Source of the DNA: Tectiglobus sp965215755
GTDB taxonomy: Bacteria; Pseudomonadota; Alphaproteobacteria; Rhizobiales; Hyphomicrobiaceae
Reading direction: 5' to 3'
Length of the DNA stretch: 64,000 bases
Assembly (NCBI GenBank): GCA_965215755.1
Contig: OZ244119.1
Span: 3,100,001 to 3,164,000 of the forward strand
The stretch's first letter is position 1; every line of letters starts with the position of its first letter. Of the stretch, positions 45,301 through 53,109 are shown one piece after another. A program made the position numbers and the translations under genes. Below the pieces are notes generated by a model, which saw only the letters and a program-made list of their open reading frames with translations, searched no databases and had not been told where the DNA came from.

Positions 45301-45972
45301 GCAACCTCGAACGATGCTGGCCAGGTCCTCAAATTGATTGGCTTTTATCCCAATATTCGCGGGGGAAGCCTGCAAGCCGTGGTTGATCTGGACAAACAAG
45401 GCAGAGTGGACCGAGCCGGTGAAATGCTAGTGCGAAAGTTCCAAATCCTGGGTGATCCAGTGTTGAGCGAAGTCATCCAGTCGCAGCAACAGAAACAACG
45501 CCGCCGGGGACGTGCGAGAGCAGTTGCGCGAGAGCTGATCGAATTCGACTGGATGCGCGTGCCATTCGAAACCGGAAAAGGCGACTTTGTCATAACCGAT
45601 GCGGAAATGCGCGGCCCGGTCCATGGCTTGCTTTTGTGCGGGCGGGCGGATTTCGCAACGCGCCGAGTAAAGCTGTCTGGCACTTACGTACCGCTACAAG
45701 GATTGAGCTCGATATTTGGTGTTATTCCCGGGTTTGGCCAGATTCTGACGGGGGCAAAGAGTGCGGGTGTCATCGGCGTCAATTTCGAGATTGTTGGCTC
45801 AATGCAGAAGCCAGAGGTGCTGATCAATCCCCTGTCATTGGTGACACCGGGTATCTTCCGCGAACTGTTTAAAGCAGCATGTCCAAAGTCTCAAGTTGTC
45901 CTAGGTCGGTCGGGTAAATCGGGTTCGTTCGAAAAGTGGACTTCCGAGACGTTTAATGATGAGGCGAATTAG
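42361..45972 (+). CDS. Large AsmA-like (DUF3971) envelope protein
   Basis: A 1203-residue protein. A basic N-terminus is followed by one membrane segment at about residues 35-62 (FLGIIGQILLFLGKILIPLI and LLAGVAVGVLYVRLM), so the bulk is periplasmic. The rest is beta-rich with DUF3971 and AsmA-like C-terminal features (WQVAPPRLERG-type strands, GVIGVNFEIVGSMQKPEVLI). It resembles YhdP/TamB-type proteins that link inner and outer membranes in lipid transport. The start is TTG at 42361 with GGGAAAGGG before it; an ATG at 42421 would still keep the membrane segment. Function by family only. Confidence 0.82.
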   Translation: MSDVVTVRRKTRRRHRSDRDMRDPDDGPGSFLGIIGQILLFLGKILIPLILLAGVAVGVLYVRLMNGPISLPFLNASVAQNISSELDGLSVSIGDFIVELRGNSFEFRLRNVRLADASGKPVAIAPLAAVEVSRTAFLSGQLAPSRIVLIEPQMLMFYSQESGLSLSLAQSAEEPRPAESQRNLRGTTTDRVPSSGPPQTSFGVGSGRIDLARTIVKLAARARSQDDATSYLDRVGIRDGTIVVDHAGAQTAWRVPSAEFRLSHFEARSVLEGDIAIASGRGPWRIGIRAEESERRQTVRLTTTVRDIIPETIAEAIPGLNALRSLRFPIGGRADLALSSQGELIAGNFDVSLGSGSLNVPWLQVAPPRLERGLIRLRYRRGGAGIQVAPSVLRWSGSEITAQGLIKQRQIGNDDVAWDFNLQSNKGRLGLGRPGEFIRLKRWLAKGTMLPGKGVLNLDQVISEAGDGALVMKGAVYTGSSPGVTMSGRVGPMLVRNFLAFWPEVLGADARQWASKNVLAGQLEGATFAMRMLRPAGATKETKSDYSMSLDAALRGTRFIGNPSLPPIFAEKASLLLKDDTFRLRIPQSAFVVGDGRSLNINNVELVTERMFEPSVDGKTSIRVQGDLRDAVDIVQSLGVVEAQAAKDIKARASGKIDSRLELVLPFVRSGGQLPPPSVVGQIRILDGKVTRIWKDQPAVGRKVIIDVGDKGWTANGELRLGAVPAKFRWQRFFNMEEAQQPPIRVTAVLDGKARRKLGLEVDHIVRGPMGLDVKFAPRISKNAAPTSTHVRLDLTKAALELESLAWKKAPGKRAIAEFDYFQGTGRQPARLDNIRVEAGRLAIRGSANIDRRDRLTSFDFEDFTLDVVTRLRVKGELRKGNVWRVSARGATYEGRELFRSLFSTKPAKSGAVTAGQPGLDLDVQIGNVLGFWQTSLRNVRLDLSKRGGKIAALNVTGLLDGDKRLRVQVRRGQARRRLVATSNDAGQVLKLIGFYPNIRGGSLQAVVDLDKQGRVDRAGEMLVRKFQILGDPVLSEVIQSQQQKQRRRGRARAVARELIEFDWMRVPFETGKGDFVITDAEMRGPVHGLLLCGRADFATRRVKLSGTYVPLQGLSSIFGVIPGFGQILTGAKSAGVIGVNFEIVGSMQKPEVLINPLSLVTPGIFRELFKAACPKSQVVLGRSGKSGSFEKWTSETFNDEAN

Positions 45973-46038
45973 GTTGCCGACCCCATCATCATCTGCCGGT
46001 CATTGCTTGTTCGACCATTGCTTGGGTGACGCATTACG

Positions 46039-47313
46039 CTATTTACTGGACTGAGGGCGCAATAGAACGTGTTTCTTCTTGCCAACAGACAGTTTGATGA
46101 CACCCTCTTCAGTCACGTGCTGTTGGTCCAGGATTAGCTTGTCGTCACTCACGACCTGGTCGTTAATCCGCAATCCGCCACCTTTGAGCTGACGGCGTGA
46201 GTCGCCATTGGACTGGGTCAGGCCTGCTTTAACAAACGCTGCCAACAGACCAAGACCGGCATCAAACTCTTGTCCTGAGATCTCAACAGTCGGCAAACCG
46301 GTTGCCAGTGCGCCTTGCTCAAACGTTTTTTGCGCTGTTGCCGCAGCTGTCTCGGCTGCATTGCGGCCGTGCAGCAGTGCTGTTGCCTCGGTTGCAAGAA
46401 CTTTTTTGGCTTCGTTGATTTCGGCGCCCTTCAAATCGGCGAGTTTCGCGATTTCATCGAGTGGAAGCATAGTGAACAGCTTGAGGAAGCGCTCGACGTC
46501 GGCGTCCTCGGTATTCCGCCAGTACTGCCAGTAGTCATAGGCGCCAAGCATATCTTCGTTGAGCCAGATCGCGCCGGAAGCCGTCTTGCCCATTTTTGCA
46601 CCGGATGCTGTGGTCAGGAGTGGGCAAGTCAACGCATAGAGTTGGTGCGTGCCCATCCGTCGACCGAGATCAATACCATTGACGATATTGCCCCATTGAT
46701 CGGATCCACCCATCTGCAGATTGCAGCCGTAACGCCGGGCGAGTTCGACATAGTCGTAAGACTGCAGGATCATGTAGTTGAATTCGATGAACGAGAGTTC
46801 CTGCTCCCGCTCCAGCCGCATCCGCACCGAGTCCATGGCCATCATGCGGTTGACGGAAAAATGCCTTCCGATGTCCCGCAACATATCGATGTAGTTCAGG
46901 GCGGTTAGCCATTCGGCATTGTCGACCATGACAGCGTTGGTCTTATCGTCGCCGAACGTCAGCAATTTCGAAAACACGTCTTTGATCGTGTTCTTGTTTG
47001 CTTCGATCGCGTCGATCGTCAGCATCTGACGTGACTCGTCCTTGCCGGACGGGTCGCCAACGCGGGTCGTGCCGCCGCCCATGAGGACAATCGGTTTGTT
47101 GCCGCTATCCTGAAGCCAACGCAGCATCATAATCGAAATGAGAGAACCGATGTGGAGCGATGGTGCGGTGCAGTCATAGCCGACGTAGCAAACAACCTCG
47201 CCTTTGGAGGCTAGGTCATCAAGGCCGCCAAAATCCGAGCATTGATGCACGTAGCCACGCTCGATTAGTACTTTGAGGAAGTCTGATTTGGGCGAGAAGT
47301 CGATATCGGTCAT
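46039..47313 (-). CDS. tyrS: Tyrosyl-tRNA synthetase
   Basis: A 424-residue class I aminoacyl-tRNA synthetase. The HIGH-type motif is CTAPSLHIGSLISIMMLRWL, tyrosine-binding NYMILQSYDYVELARRYGCN and GSDQWGNIVNGIDLGRRMGT, and the KMSKS motif AKMGKTASGAIWLNED. A C-terminal S4-like RNA-binding region (RRQLKGGGLRINDQVV) ends the protein. It charges tRNA-Tyr. Start at 47313 is chosen over 47337. It is divergent from anmK, with 115 bp between, a common pairing in alphaproteobacteria. Confidence 0.97.
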   Translation of the reverse strand: MTDIDFSPKSDFLKVLIERGYVHQCSDFGGLDDLASKGEVVCYVGYDCTAPSLHIGSLISIMMLRWLQDSGNKPIVLMGGGTTRVGDPSGKDESRQMLTIDAIEANKNTIKDVFSKLLTFGDDKTNAVMVDNAEWLTALNYIDMLRDIGRHFSVNRMMAMDSVRMRLEREQELSFIEFNYMILQSYDYVELARRYGCNLQMGGSDQWGNIVNGIDLGRRMGTHQLYALTCPLLTTASGAKMGKTASGAIWLNEDMLGAYDYWQYWRNTEDADVERFLKLFTMLPLDEIAKLADLKGAEINEAKKVLATEATALLHGRNAAETAAATAQKTFEQGALATGLPTVEISGQEFDAGLGLLAAFVKAGLTQSNGDSRRQLKGGGLRINDQVVSDDKLILDQQHVTEEGVIKLSVGKKKHVLLRPQSSK

Positions 47314-47428
47314 GGTTTTACCGCCGAGAGAGGTCACAGATTGAATTCCGGGCTTGCGAAAAGCCGGGAACTGTCATTGCTTGGAAGGTGCCACTGATTG
47401 CGGCGGCACATTGCACAGGATGAGGCCA

Positions 47429-48541
47429 ATGAGCAAGATTAAGCTGGCAATCGGGTTGATGAGTGGCACATCAATGGACGGGATTGATGTGGCTGCTCTC
47501 AAAACGGACGGCTGCTGTCAGGCGAAGCCCGCTGGGTTTCAAAGTTTCCCTTATACAACTGAGTTTCAGCGGCAATTGCAGGCAGCGGTCGTGGATGCAC
47601 GAGATATTACAGACCGTACCGCGCGACCAGGTTGCTTGGCCGAAGTTGAGCGTGAATTGACACGGCTCCATGCCGAAGCTGTCAACATCTTCCTCGATAC
47701 AATGTCATGCACCGACGAAGTGATTGATGTCGTCGGGTTTCATGGCCAGACGCTTTTACATCGCCCGGACGCTCATCTGACCGTTCAAATCGGGGATGGC
47801 CAAGCCTTGGCCGATGCGATTGGACGACCTGTCATTTGCGATATGCGGGCTGGCGATGTCGCAGCGGGGGGGCAAGGTGCGCCGATGGCACCGATCTATC
47901 ATCAAGCGCTGGCCTCCGGCATGTCCAAGCTTCCTATCGCGGTCGTCAACATTGGTGGCGTGGCCAATGTGACGTGGATTGGTGAGGATGGGGCTCTTAT
48001 TTCATTCGACACAGGGCCTGGAAACGCGCTGATTGACGATTGGGTGCGTGTTCACACGGGTCAATCCTACGATGTGGATGGCGCACTGGCTGCTGGTGGG
48101 GAGATCGATCGCAAGATTGTCGATGCATTTCTTGAGCAGGACTATTTTCACCAGGAGCCGCCGAAGTCACTGGATCGTAATGCCTGGCAGATTGCTGGGC
48201 TCAATAGCGCATCGCCGGAGCATGGTGCGGCCACATTGACCGCATGCACTGTCGAGACCATTGCGCGCGCTGCGCTCCATTTTCCGAACGAGCCTGCTTG
48301 CTGGGTTGTTTGTGGGGGTGGACGGCATAACAAAACTATCATGAAAATGTTGGCGACGGCCGTCGAGGGGCAGGTCATGACGGCAGAAGATGCTGGTTGG
48401 AATGGTGATAGCATTGAGGCTGAAGCCTGGGCGTATATGGCTGTGCGGAGCCTGGAAGGCCTGCCGCTTACATTCCCTGGGACAACGGGCGTCCCGCAAC
48501 CTCAAACCGGCGGAGTTCTGTGTCATCCGGCAAATGCCTAA
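47429..48541 (+). CDS. anmK: Anhydro-N-acetylmuramic acid kinase
   Basis: A 370-residue protein of the AnmK family: AIGLMSGTSMDGIDVAALKT at the start, the ATP-binding VVGFHGQTLLHRPDAHLTVQ and IAVVNIGGVANVTWIGEDGA, the DTGPGNALIDDWV loop, and VVCGGGRHNKTIM near the end. It phosphorylates and opens anhydroMurNAc for peptidoglycan recycling. The ATG at 47429 follows AGGATGAGG; an upstream in-frame start (47354) adds unconserved residues. Its end overlaps the following minus gene by 4 bases. Confidence 0.95.
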   Translation: MSKIKLAIGLMSGTSMDGIDVAALKTDGCCQAKPAGFQSFPYTTEFQRQLQAAVVDARDITDRTARPGCLAEVERELTRLHAEAVNIFLDTMSCTDEVIDVVGFHGQTLLHRPDAHLTVQIGDGQALADAIGRPVICDMRAGDVAAGGQGAPMAPIYHQALASGMSKLPIAVVNIGGVANVTWIGEDGALISFDTGPGNALIDDWVRVHTGQSYDVDGALAAGGEIDRKIVDAFLEQDYFHQEPPKSLDRNAWQIAGLNSASPEHGAATLTACTVETIARAALHFPNEPACWVVCGGGRHNKTIMKMLATAVEGQVMTAEDAGWNGDSIEAEAWAYMAVRSLEGLPLTFPGTTGVPQPQTGGVLCHPANA

Positions 48542-48963
48542 GACTTGCTGGAATGACGATCACCCATCTTGCTAGGCCGAGTACGGCGAGCAAGAATGTC
48601 AGCGATGATGTCGTGATCGCTTGGTTGGAGATAGCGGCCGGTATCGAGGAGGTGCAGCGTATACTCATCGTAGGTCAGACCGCACGCTTTTGCCTTTTTA
48701 ACACGGCGCAGCATGATCGCGTGAGGAACTGACTTCCAGACTTGATCGTAGGCGCGCTTCCAACCGAAGTAGGTACGGAGGCCAGCGTTGCCCCAGGCCG
48801 GTACATGATCGTCAGGGTCATCAAGAGGCGGTCCACCATTGTGGTTGGGGGGCAGAGAACTTTCGCCGGTCAGACTGATGATCCGGCGCCACTCGACCTC
48901 CCGTCGACTGTTACGGATTCTCGATTGGCGATTGGGGGGTGTCATAGTTTGCGGGTCATACAC
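48538..48963 (-). CDS. Conserved alphaproteobacterial hypothetical protein
   Basis: A 141-residue protein, unrecognised. Visible segments are LPPNHNGGPPLDDPDDHVPA, GLRTYFGWKRAYDQVWKSVP and a C-terminal LTYDEYTLHLLDTGRYLQPS. The first half is hydrophilic and likely disordered; the second is helical and basic. No signal or membrane segment. It overlaps the next gene by 22 bases at its start and the anmK stop by 4 bases on the opposite strand, a very tight arrangement. Confidence 0.7.
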   Translation of the reverse strand: MYDPQTMTPPNRQSRIRNSRREVEWRRIISLTGESSLPPNHNGGPPLDDPDDHVPAWGNAGLRTYFGWKRAYDQVWKSVPHAIMLRRVKKAKACGLTYDEYTLHLLDTGRYLQPSDHDIIADILARRTRPSKMGDRHSSKS

Positions 48964-49424
48964 ATGCTGAAACCATCATCAACGTACTCTCCGAACGGCG
49001 GGCACTGTCGAAACCCATACTGTTCGTAGAGTCGGTGAGCTGGAGCGAATGGCGCTGTTGATCCGGTCTCAAGGCTGAGGCGCTGGTAACCGCGCTGGCG
49101 GGCAATATCCAAAAGATGAGTTAGAAGGCGGCCGCCAATTCCGCTGCGGCGGGATGCTGCGGTTGTGTGCATGGATTTGATCTCACCGTGGTCAGGTGAA
49201 AGTTCTTTTAATGCGATGCAGCCAAGCAGAAGGTCACCGCGCCAGGCCGACCAAAATGTGATGTCAGGTGCCTTCAGGCGTTCGATTTCAAATGAATGTA
49301 CGGCGCAAGATGGCGAACTTGCCCGGGCAAACTCGAGGTGGGTTGCAAGAAGGTCTGCAATCTCCTGCCCTGTCAGACAATCTTCAACAATGTTCAGTGC
49401 ATCGTTGCTGTGACGATCCATCAT
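48942..49424 (-). CDS. GNAT-family N-acetyltransferase
   Basis: A 160-residue acetyltransferase with the acetyl-CoA motif TAASRRSGIGGRLLTHLLDI (R-R-x-G-I-G) and the C-terminal LSLETGSTAPFAPAHRLYEQ, as in PanZ/RimI-like proteins. The likely acceptor is unknown. It overlaps the hypothetical gene by 22 bases. It lies 32 bp after the XRE-cupin gene, same strand, so the three may form an operon starting from the leaderless promoter at 50024-50052. Confidence 0.88.
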   Translation of the reverse strand: MMDRHSNDALNIVEDCLTGQEIADLLATHLEFARASSPSCAVHSFEIERLKAPDITFWSAWRGDLLLGCIALKELSPDHGEIKSMHTTAASRRSGIGGRLLTHLLDIARQRGYQRLSLETGSTAPFAPAHRLYEQYGFRQCPPFGEYVDDGFSMCMTRKL

Positions 49425-49456
49425 CCATCACCCGGCGCGTTTGTTGGTCTCAATCG

Positions 49457-50017
49457 TCATGTGACAACCAGAAGATACTGGCACGGGGCGTCATGCTCAT
49501 TGACGAAGGTGCGGGGGCCGGTCTCCGGAGCTTGGAACCAATCGCCAGCTTTCAGTCGATAGCGCTTCACACCCGTGTCGAACGTCAGCTCTCCAGTCAG
49601 GACCAGGATTTGTTGCGTGTAGATGGCTTGGGATTGCTCCGCAAAGGCCACACGTGTCTGTGCCGGCAGCGTCACATGAGTGATCTCGGCACCCTTTGCA
49701 GCGGGTGGTGATACGGAGCGGCGAACGTATCTGGATTCCGGATCAGTCCAGACCTGCTGATGGGTGAATGGATGATGCTCACCCTGGCCATTTTCTGCTC
49801 GCGCAAGCAAGGTTGAAAGCGTCATTCCAAACGCATCGGCAAGTTTGCAGAGTAGATTGGCGGTTGGGCTGACCTCACCCTTTTCAATTCGTCCAATCAT
49901 AGCTTTAGAGACGCCAGATTGCTTGGCGAGATCCTGCATAGACCATTTGCGTTCCCGTCGTTCGAGACGGAGCCGCGATGCGAGTGCTTGATCAATCGTG
50001 TCCACTATTTGATCCAT
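49457..50017 (-). CDS. XRE-cupin transcriptional regulator, apparently leaderless
   Basis: A 186-residue regulator. The helix-turn-helix covers residues about 12-65 (LRLERRERKWSMQDLAKQSG, VSKAMIGRIEKGEVSPTANL). The cupin covers about 105-180 (THVTLPAQTRVAFAEQSQAI, ILVLTGELTFDTGVKRYRLK). It is the same architecture as the regulator at 7105 and probably senses a small molecule. The ATG lies 6 bases after a perfect TATAAT, so transcription would begin at or next to the start codon, giving a leaderless mRNA. A GNAT gene follows 32 bp downstream and may be its target. Confidence 0.9.
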   Translation of the reverse strand: MDQIVDTIDQALASRLRLERRERKWSMQDLAKQSGVSKAMIGRIEKGEVSPTANLLCKLADAFGMTLSTLLARAENGQGEHHPFTHQQVWTDPESRYVRRSVSPPAAKGAEITHVTLPAQTRVAFAEQSQAIYTQQILVLTGELTFDTGVKRYRLKAGDWFQAPETGPRTFVNEHDAPCQYLLVVT

Positions 50018-50023
50018 AAGTAT

Positions 50024-50052
50024 ATTATAATGGACGATGACGTGCGTCGCAA
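50024..50052 (-). promoter_or_regulatory. Strong sigma-70-type promoter of a leaderless gene
   Basis: On the minus strand TTGCGA (50052-50047) and TATAAT (50029-50024) are separated by exactly 17 bp. Only ATACTT lies between TATAAT and the ATG of the XRE-cupin gene. The expected start site falls on or within a base of the start codon. Confidence 0.7.
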
Positions 50053-50074
50053 TGCCGATTTGTTCCTCAGTTAA

Positions 50075-50731
50075 TCAGCGCAATGCCCTCCGGGTTTTGA
50101 GGGGTTCCTCCGCAATCGCTTTTCGTTGAATGAGGGTAAGATGGCCGATGGCCTCTTTGAACGCCTGATGGACTGAATTGCCTTCGAGGTAGTCGAAGAT
50201 CCGCAGGAGATTGACCGGATGCTTGACCACCAAGACCTCAAGACGTTCCACTGCTGTGCCGATAGGATAGGCATTGATGATCTCACAGGCAGCCTGTGTC
50301 GGTGTCAGGATGAAGTAATCCTGTTCGCGGCGGTTGGTATCGCGCGTGGCATCAAACGGCGATGCCCCCAGAGCCCTAAACTTTGGTAGGATGAACTTGA
50401 TGTCTTCGACTGTGTTCTCAATCACCGAACCTGACACCTGCTTGAAGCCTAGTGGTTGGAGCTTGCTCAGGATTTTCCGGCGCATTGGGCCGGAGACCAT
50501 GTCCAAATCAGCGCGGTCGTATTTCAGATCATCGAAGATAGACACGAGCCTGAGTGCTTCATCAGCTATGCACACGTACGGGTCTGCGCTTATGCAGCGG
50601 ATGCGCGTCGCGAAATTGGCAGAATGTTCGTGGGCAGGTGCGGCCTGTACCTCCAACGGAGATGAGCGCTTAAGTTCTGTTTTTTGCGGCGATCCGTGTT
50701 GACCAAGAAATTTCGCGATGCGTCGAAGCAT
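50075..50731 (-). CDS. Conserved hypothetical protein
   Basis: A 218-residue soluble protein, not recognised. It has no signal or membrane segment. The C-terminal two thirds look folded and helical (ALRLVSIFDDLKYDRADLDM, AVERLEVLVVKHPVNLLRIF, HLTLIQRKAIAEEPLKTRRA), with a central ADLDMVSGPMRRKILSKLQP. The N-terminal 40 residues are charged and probably flexible. Its start is back to back with the next plus-strand gene, suggesting a shared divergent promoter region of about 40 bp. Confidence 0.65.
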   Translation of the reverse strand: MLRRIAKFLGQHGSPQKTELKRSSPLEVQAAPAHEHSANFATRIRCISADPYVCIADEALRLVSIFDDLKYDRADLDMVSGPMRRKILSKLQPLGFKQVSGSVIENTVEDIKFILPKFRALGASPFDATRDTNRREQDYFILTPTQAACEIINAYPIGTAVERLEVLVVKHPVNLLRIFDYLEGNSVHQAFKEAIGHLTLIQRKAIAEEPLKTRRALR

Positions 50732-50772
50732 TGTGTCACTCTATTGGCGTTTTATATCAGGCTCAGCAAGTC

Positions 50773-51057
50773 ATGCGCATGAAGGTCCATGACCTCGCCG
50801 CATCCCAGCCAGAGGCCACCAATGCGATGAAAGATGAACGTAAAGACCTGGACGCCGAACGGCGTAAGAAGTTGCTGCAACGCATCTTGAGCGATCTGAC
50901 CCATTCACGACCTGATTTGTATTATCAATCAACGAGTGAGATCGCTCGGCAGATCGCCGAGATCATTAAGAGTGGCGGCCGGCTTGCTGCTGACGACCGC
51001 GCGCTTCTGCAGAGGCTGACGCAACGCGATATCGAAGTGCTGCTCAGCCTGAATTGA
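50773..51057 (+). CDS. Small hypothetical protein, divergent from the preceding gene
   Basis: A protein of about 94 residues. The middle and C-terminal parts are helical and charged (DERKDLDAERRKKLLQRILS, YYQSTSEIARQIAEIIKSGG, DDRALLQRLTQRDIEVLLSL). No family is recognised. The start is uncertain: ATGs at 50773, 50779 and 50827 are all possible, none with a strong ribosome site, and a TTG at 50731 abuts the divergent gene. Its helical density supports a real protein. Confidence 0.5.
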   Translation: MRMKVHDLAASQPEATNAMKDERKDLDAERRKKLLQRILSDLTHSRPDLYYQSTSEIARQIAEIIKSGGRLAADDRALLQRLTQRDIEVLLSLN

Positions 51058-51189
51058 TCGGGCGGTCGTCGCGCTTTAGTGGTGACGTCAGCCTGATGCG
51101 CGGGATGTGCTGGCATCCACATATGACACATCCATACGACCAGAGCGGATGCTAACCGCAGCTATACTGCAGCCGTCCCAAAAGCAGCT

Positions 51190-51540
51190 TTATTCTGCGG
51201 CTTGTGAGCTGTTGCTGACATCTACGGGCTTGCCGTCGACTCGAACCTCACCGGCTGCATTGTCGACGGTGACATAGTGATCGTAGAAGGTCAGCGTTGG
51301 GCGAGCGCCGAAGCGTTCTTCGATCCAGCCCCACCAGTCATCGTTGAACCAAGCCTCAGCCGCTTCACGCGACTCGAACGTGTAGACGCCACCGCCGCAG
51401 TCCTCGCCGTTGAGGTAATCTTTGCGAATTAGGCCTTTGACATCGCGGTAGACTGGTGCGGAGTCCAATCCGCGGGCCACGGCTGCATCTTTGTCTGGTT
51501 TTGGGGAGCTGCGCGGAATCTGTACAACTGCGATCAACAT
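51190..51540 (-). CDS. YdhR-like monooxygenase-fold protein
   Basis: A 116-residue protein with the dimeric alpha+beta barrel pattern of YdhR/ABM-type monooxygenases: LIAVVQIPRSSPKPDKDAAV, APVYRDVKGLIRKDYLNGED, and GGGVYTFESREAAEAWFNDD. A divergent C-terminal tail is Ser/Ala-rich. Family members act on aromatic or heme-related substrates; this one is unassigned. The start is ATG at 51540. It is a single gene, 93 bp from the next minus-strand hydrolase gene. Confidence 0.75.
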   Translation of the reverse strand: MLIAVVQIPRSSPKPDKDAAVARGLDSAPVYRDVKGLIRKDYLNGEDCGGGVYTFESREAAEAWFNDDWWGWIEERFGARPTLTFYDHYVTVDNAAGEVRVDGKPVDVSNSSQAAE

Positions 51541-51633
51541 CTCGTCTGCCTTTCGACGTTAGTGAGATGTTGATCCAGCCACGTTTATGCGCGATTAGCA
51601 AGGGCCGCCCTGCAGGCGGGCGGCGCAGTTGTC

Positions 51634-52305
51634 CTAATCGTCGGACTTGTTCTTAAGAATGTCGATCATCCGCGTGTCGACATATCCTCCCACACTTTCC
51701 TGAAGGGCCGCCATTGGGGCTTCCCCTTCAAAGAAGTGGTTAGCTTCCGGGATGATGTCGTGCTGCAGGATGATGCCCTTTTGTACCTTGGTCTTTTGCG
51801 AGAGTTCGGCAACTGACGCCGAGGGTACAACACGGTCGCGATCACCGTTCACGAGCAAACCTGATGCCGGGCATGGTGCCAGGAATGAGAAATCATAGAG
51901 GTTTGCCGGTGGTGCCACGCAGATAAACGAGTCGATTTCCGGCCGGCGCATCAACAACTGCATCGCGATCCAGGTGCCGAACGAGACACCAACAATCCAG
52001 CAGGCCTTAGAGTCCGGCTTCGCAATCTGCATCCAGTCGAGAGCGGTTGCTGCGTCAGCCAATTCACCCGGGCCATTGTCGAAATAACCCTGGCTTCGAC
52101 CAACGCCGCGGAAGTTGAAGCGAAGCACAGAAAAGCCACGCTCAACAAACGTGTAGTACAGGTGGTAAACGACCTGATTGTTCATCGTCCCGCCGAACTG
52201 GGGGTGTGGATGAAGGATCAGCGCCAGAGGGCTCCTGGGATCAGGCTCGTGGTGATAGCGCGCTTCTAGTCGGCCCACAGGGCCATTAATTATAAGTTCG
52301 GGCAT
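51634..52305 (-). CDS. Alpha/beta hydrolase
   Basis: A 223-residue protein of the alpha/beta hydrolase fold. ALILHPHPQFGGTMNNQVVY marks the dienelactone hydrolase-like/YdeN group, the oxyanion region is NFRGVGRSQGYFDNGPGELA, and the nucleophile elbow is VGVSFGTWIAMQL (G-x-S-F-G). The Asp in VNGDRDRVVPS and the C-terminal His in EANHFFEGE complete the triad. Such a gene next to suf is often seen in alphaproteobacteria, but no link is proven. It is divergent from iscR, with 330 bp between. Confidence 0.88.
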   Translation of the reverse strand: MPELIINGPVGRLEARYHHEPDPRSPLALILHPHPQFGGTMNNQVVYHLYYTFVERGFSVLRFNFRGVGRSQGYFDNGPGELADAATALDWMQIAKPDSKACWIVGVSFGTWIAMQLLMRRPEIDSFICVAPPANLYDFSFLAPCPASGLLVNGDRDRVVPSASVAELSQKTKVQKGIILQHDIIPEANHFFEGEAPMAALQESVGGYVDTRMIDILKNKSDD

Positions 52306-52448
52306 AGGTTTGGTGACCGGCGAGTTGGTGTTGTCAGACTGCGTGGAGCTGCTGCTCCGGAACGCTTATTTAGGGTCGATCTTCGTTCGATTTGAGAATG
52401 ATGCACGTTGTGCCGCGGAATTATTGCGCGAGGACGATTGTTTTAATC

Positions 52449-52477
52449 TTGACTCCTGCGGTTGGGATTTCCATATT
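52449..52477 (+). promoter_or_regulatory. Candidate suf operon promoter
   Basis: TTGACT (52449-52454) and CATATT (52472-52477) are separated by 17 bp. Transcription would start near 52484, giving a leader of about 150 bases to iscR. An Irr-type iron box lies directly at the predicted start. Confidence 0.55.
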
Positions 52478-52485
52478 CCGCTTAG

Positions 52486-52502
52486 TTTAGAACAATTCGA
52501 AA
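52486..52502. promoter_or_regulatory. Irr-type iron control box overlapping the suf transcription start
   Basis: TTTAGAACAATTCGAAA matches the Irr iron-control element TTTAGAA-N3-TTCTAAA known from Rhizobiales at all but one defined position (T/G in the second arm). It begins 8 bp after the -10 candidate, so a bound protein would block transcription. Irr control of suf genes is established in related bacteria; an irr gene is not in this window. Confidence 0.65.
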
Positions 52503-52635
52503 CAGCACATGGGACCGACAGGCGCAAGGTCGACGAGAGCGACCTTCTAGCACAATCGCGCCAGGTCTTTGCAAGAGGCACAGTTAGGCCTCCGCAGTCC
52601 TTCCGTTGCTGGTGAGCCAAATTGGGGTTTGGGCC

Positions 52636-53109
52636 GTGGAACTGAACACGCGAGGGCGATACGCCGTGATGGCGATGGCCGATCTGGCCAAGCACGGAGA
52701 CCAGCGTTCGGTAGCGTTGTCAGAAATCGCTGCACGCCAAGAGCTGTCGGAAGCCTATCTTGGACGTCTATTTGGTCAACTGCGTCATGCGGGGCTTGTC
52801 GAAAGTGTTCGCGGACGCAGCGGTGGTTACCAGCTTGCTCTCCCCGCAGATGCGATATTTGTCGGACAGATCCTCGCGGCGGTGGATGAACCGACGCGGA
52901 TGACGCGCTGCATCGCTGGCAGCAACATCGGTTGTGTGGGCGAAGAGCGCTGCCTGACGCACGGATTGTGGGCTGCTCTCAGCCGTCACATCCAGACATT
53001 CCTGAGCGATGTTTCTTTGCAGGATGTCCTACATGGTGGTCCGGCGTTGCAGAACAGTGTTGCGGCGCGTGCGCCCCGCTCAGCTGCTGAAGGGATCGCA
53101 GCGGAATGA
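52636..53109 (+). CDS. iscR: Rrf2-family Fe-S regulator IscR
   Basis: A 157-residue Rrf2 regulator starting with GTG at 52636. The winged helix covers residues about 1-80 (LNTRGRYAVMAMADLAKHGD, LSEIAARQELSEAYLGRLFG, VRGRSGGYQLALP). The Fe-S ligands Cys92, Cys100 and Cys106 with His109 line up with Cys92, Cys98, Cys104 and His107 of E. coli IscR, with two extra residues in the first gap. It senses Fe-S status and represses the operon. It overlaps the next gene by 4 bases. Confidence 0.9.
   Translation: MELNTRGRYAVMAMADLAKHGDQRSVALSEIAARQELSEAYLGRLFGQLRHAGLVESVRGRSGGYQLALPADAIFVGQILAAVDEPTRMTRCIAGSNIGCVGEERCLTHGLWAALSRHIQTFLSDVSLQDVLHGGPALQNSVAARAPRSAAEGIAAE

Noticed and set aside
52310..52615. 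Plus frame of 101 residues before iscR
   Set aside because: It overlaps the suf promoter and Irr box and has no recognisable domain, so it is probably not a gene.
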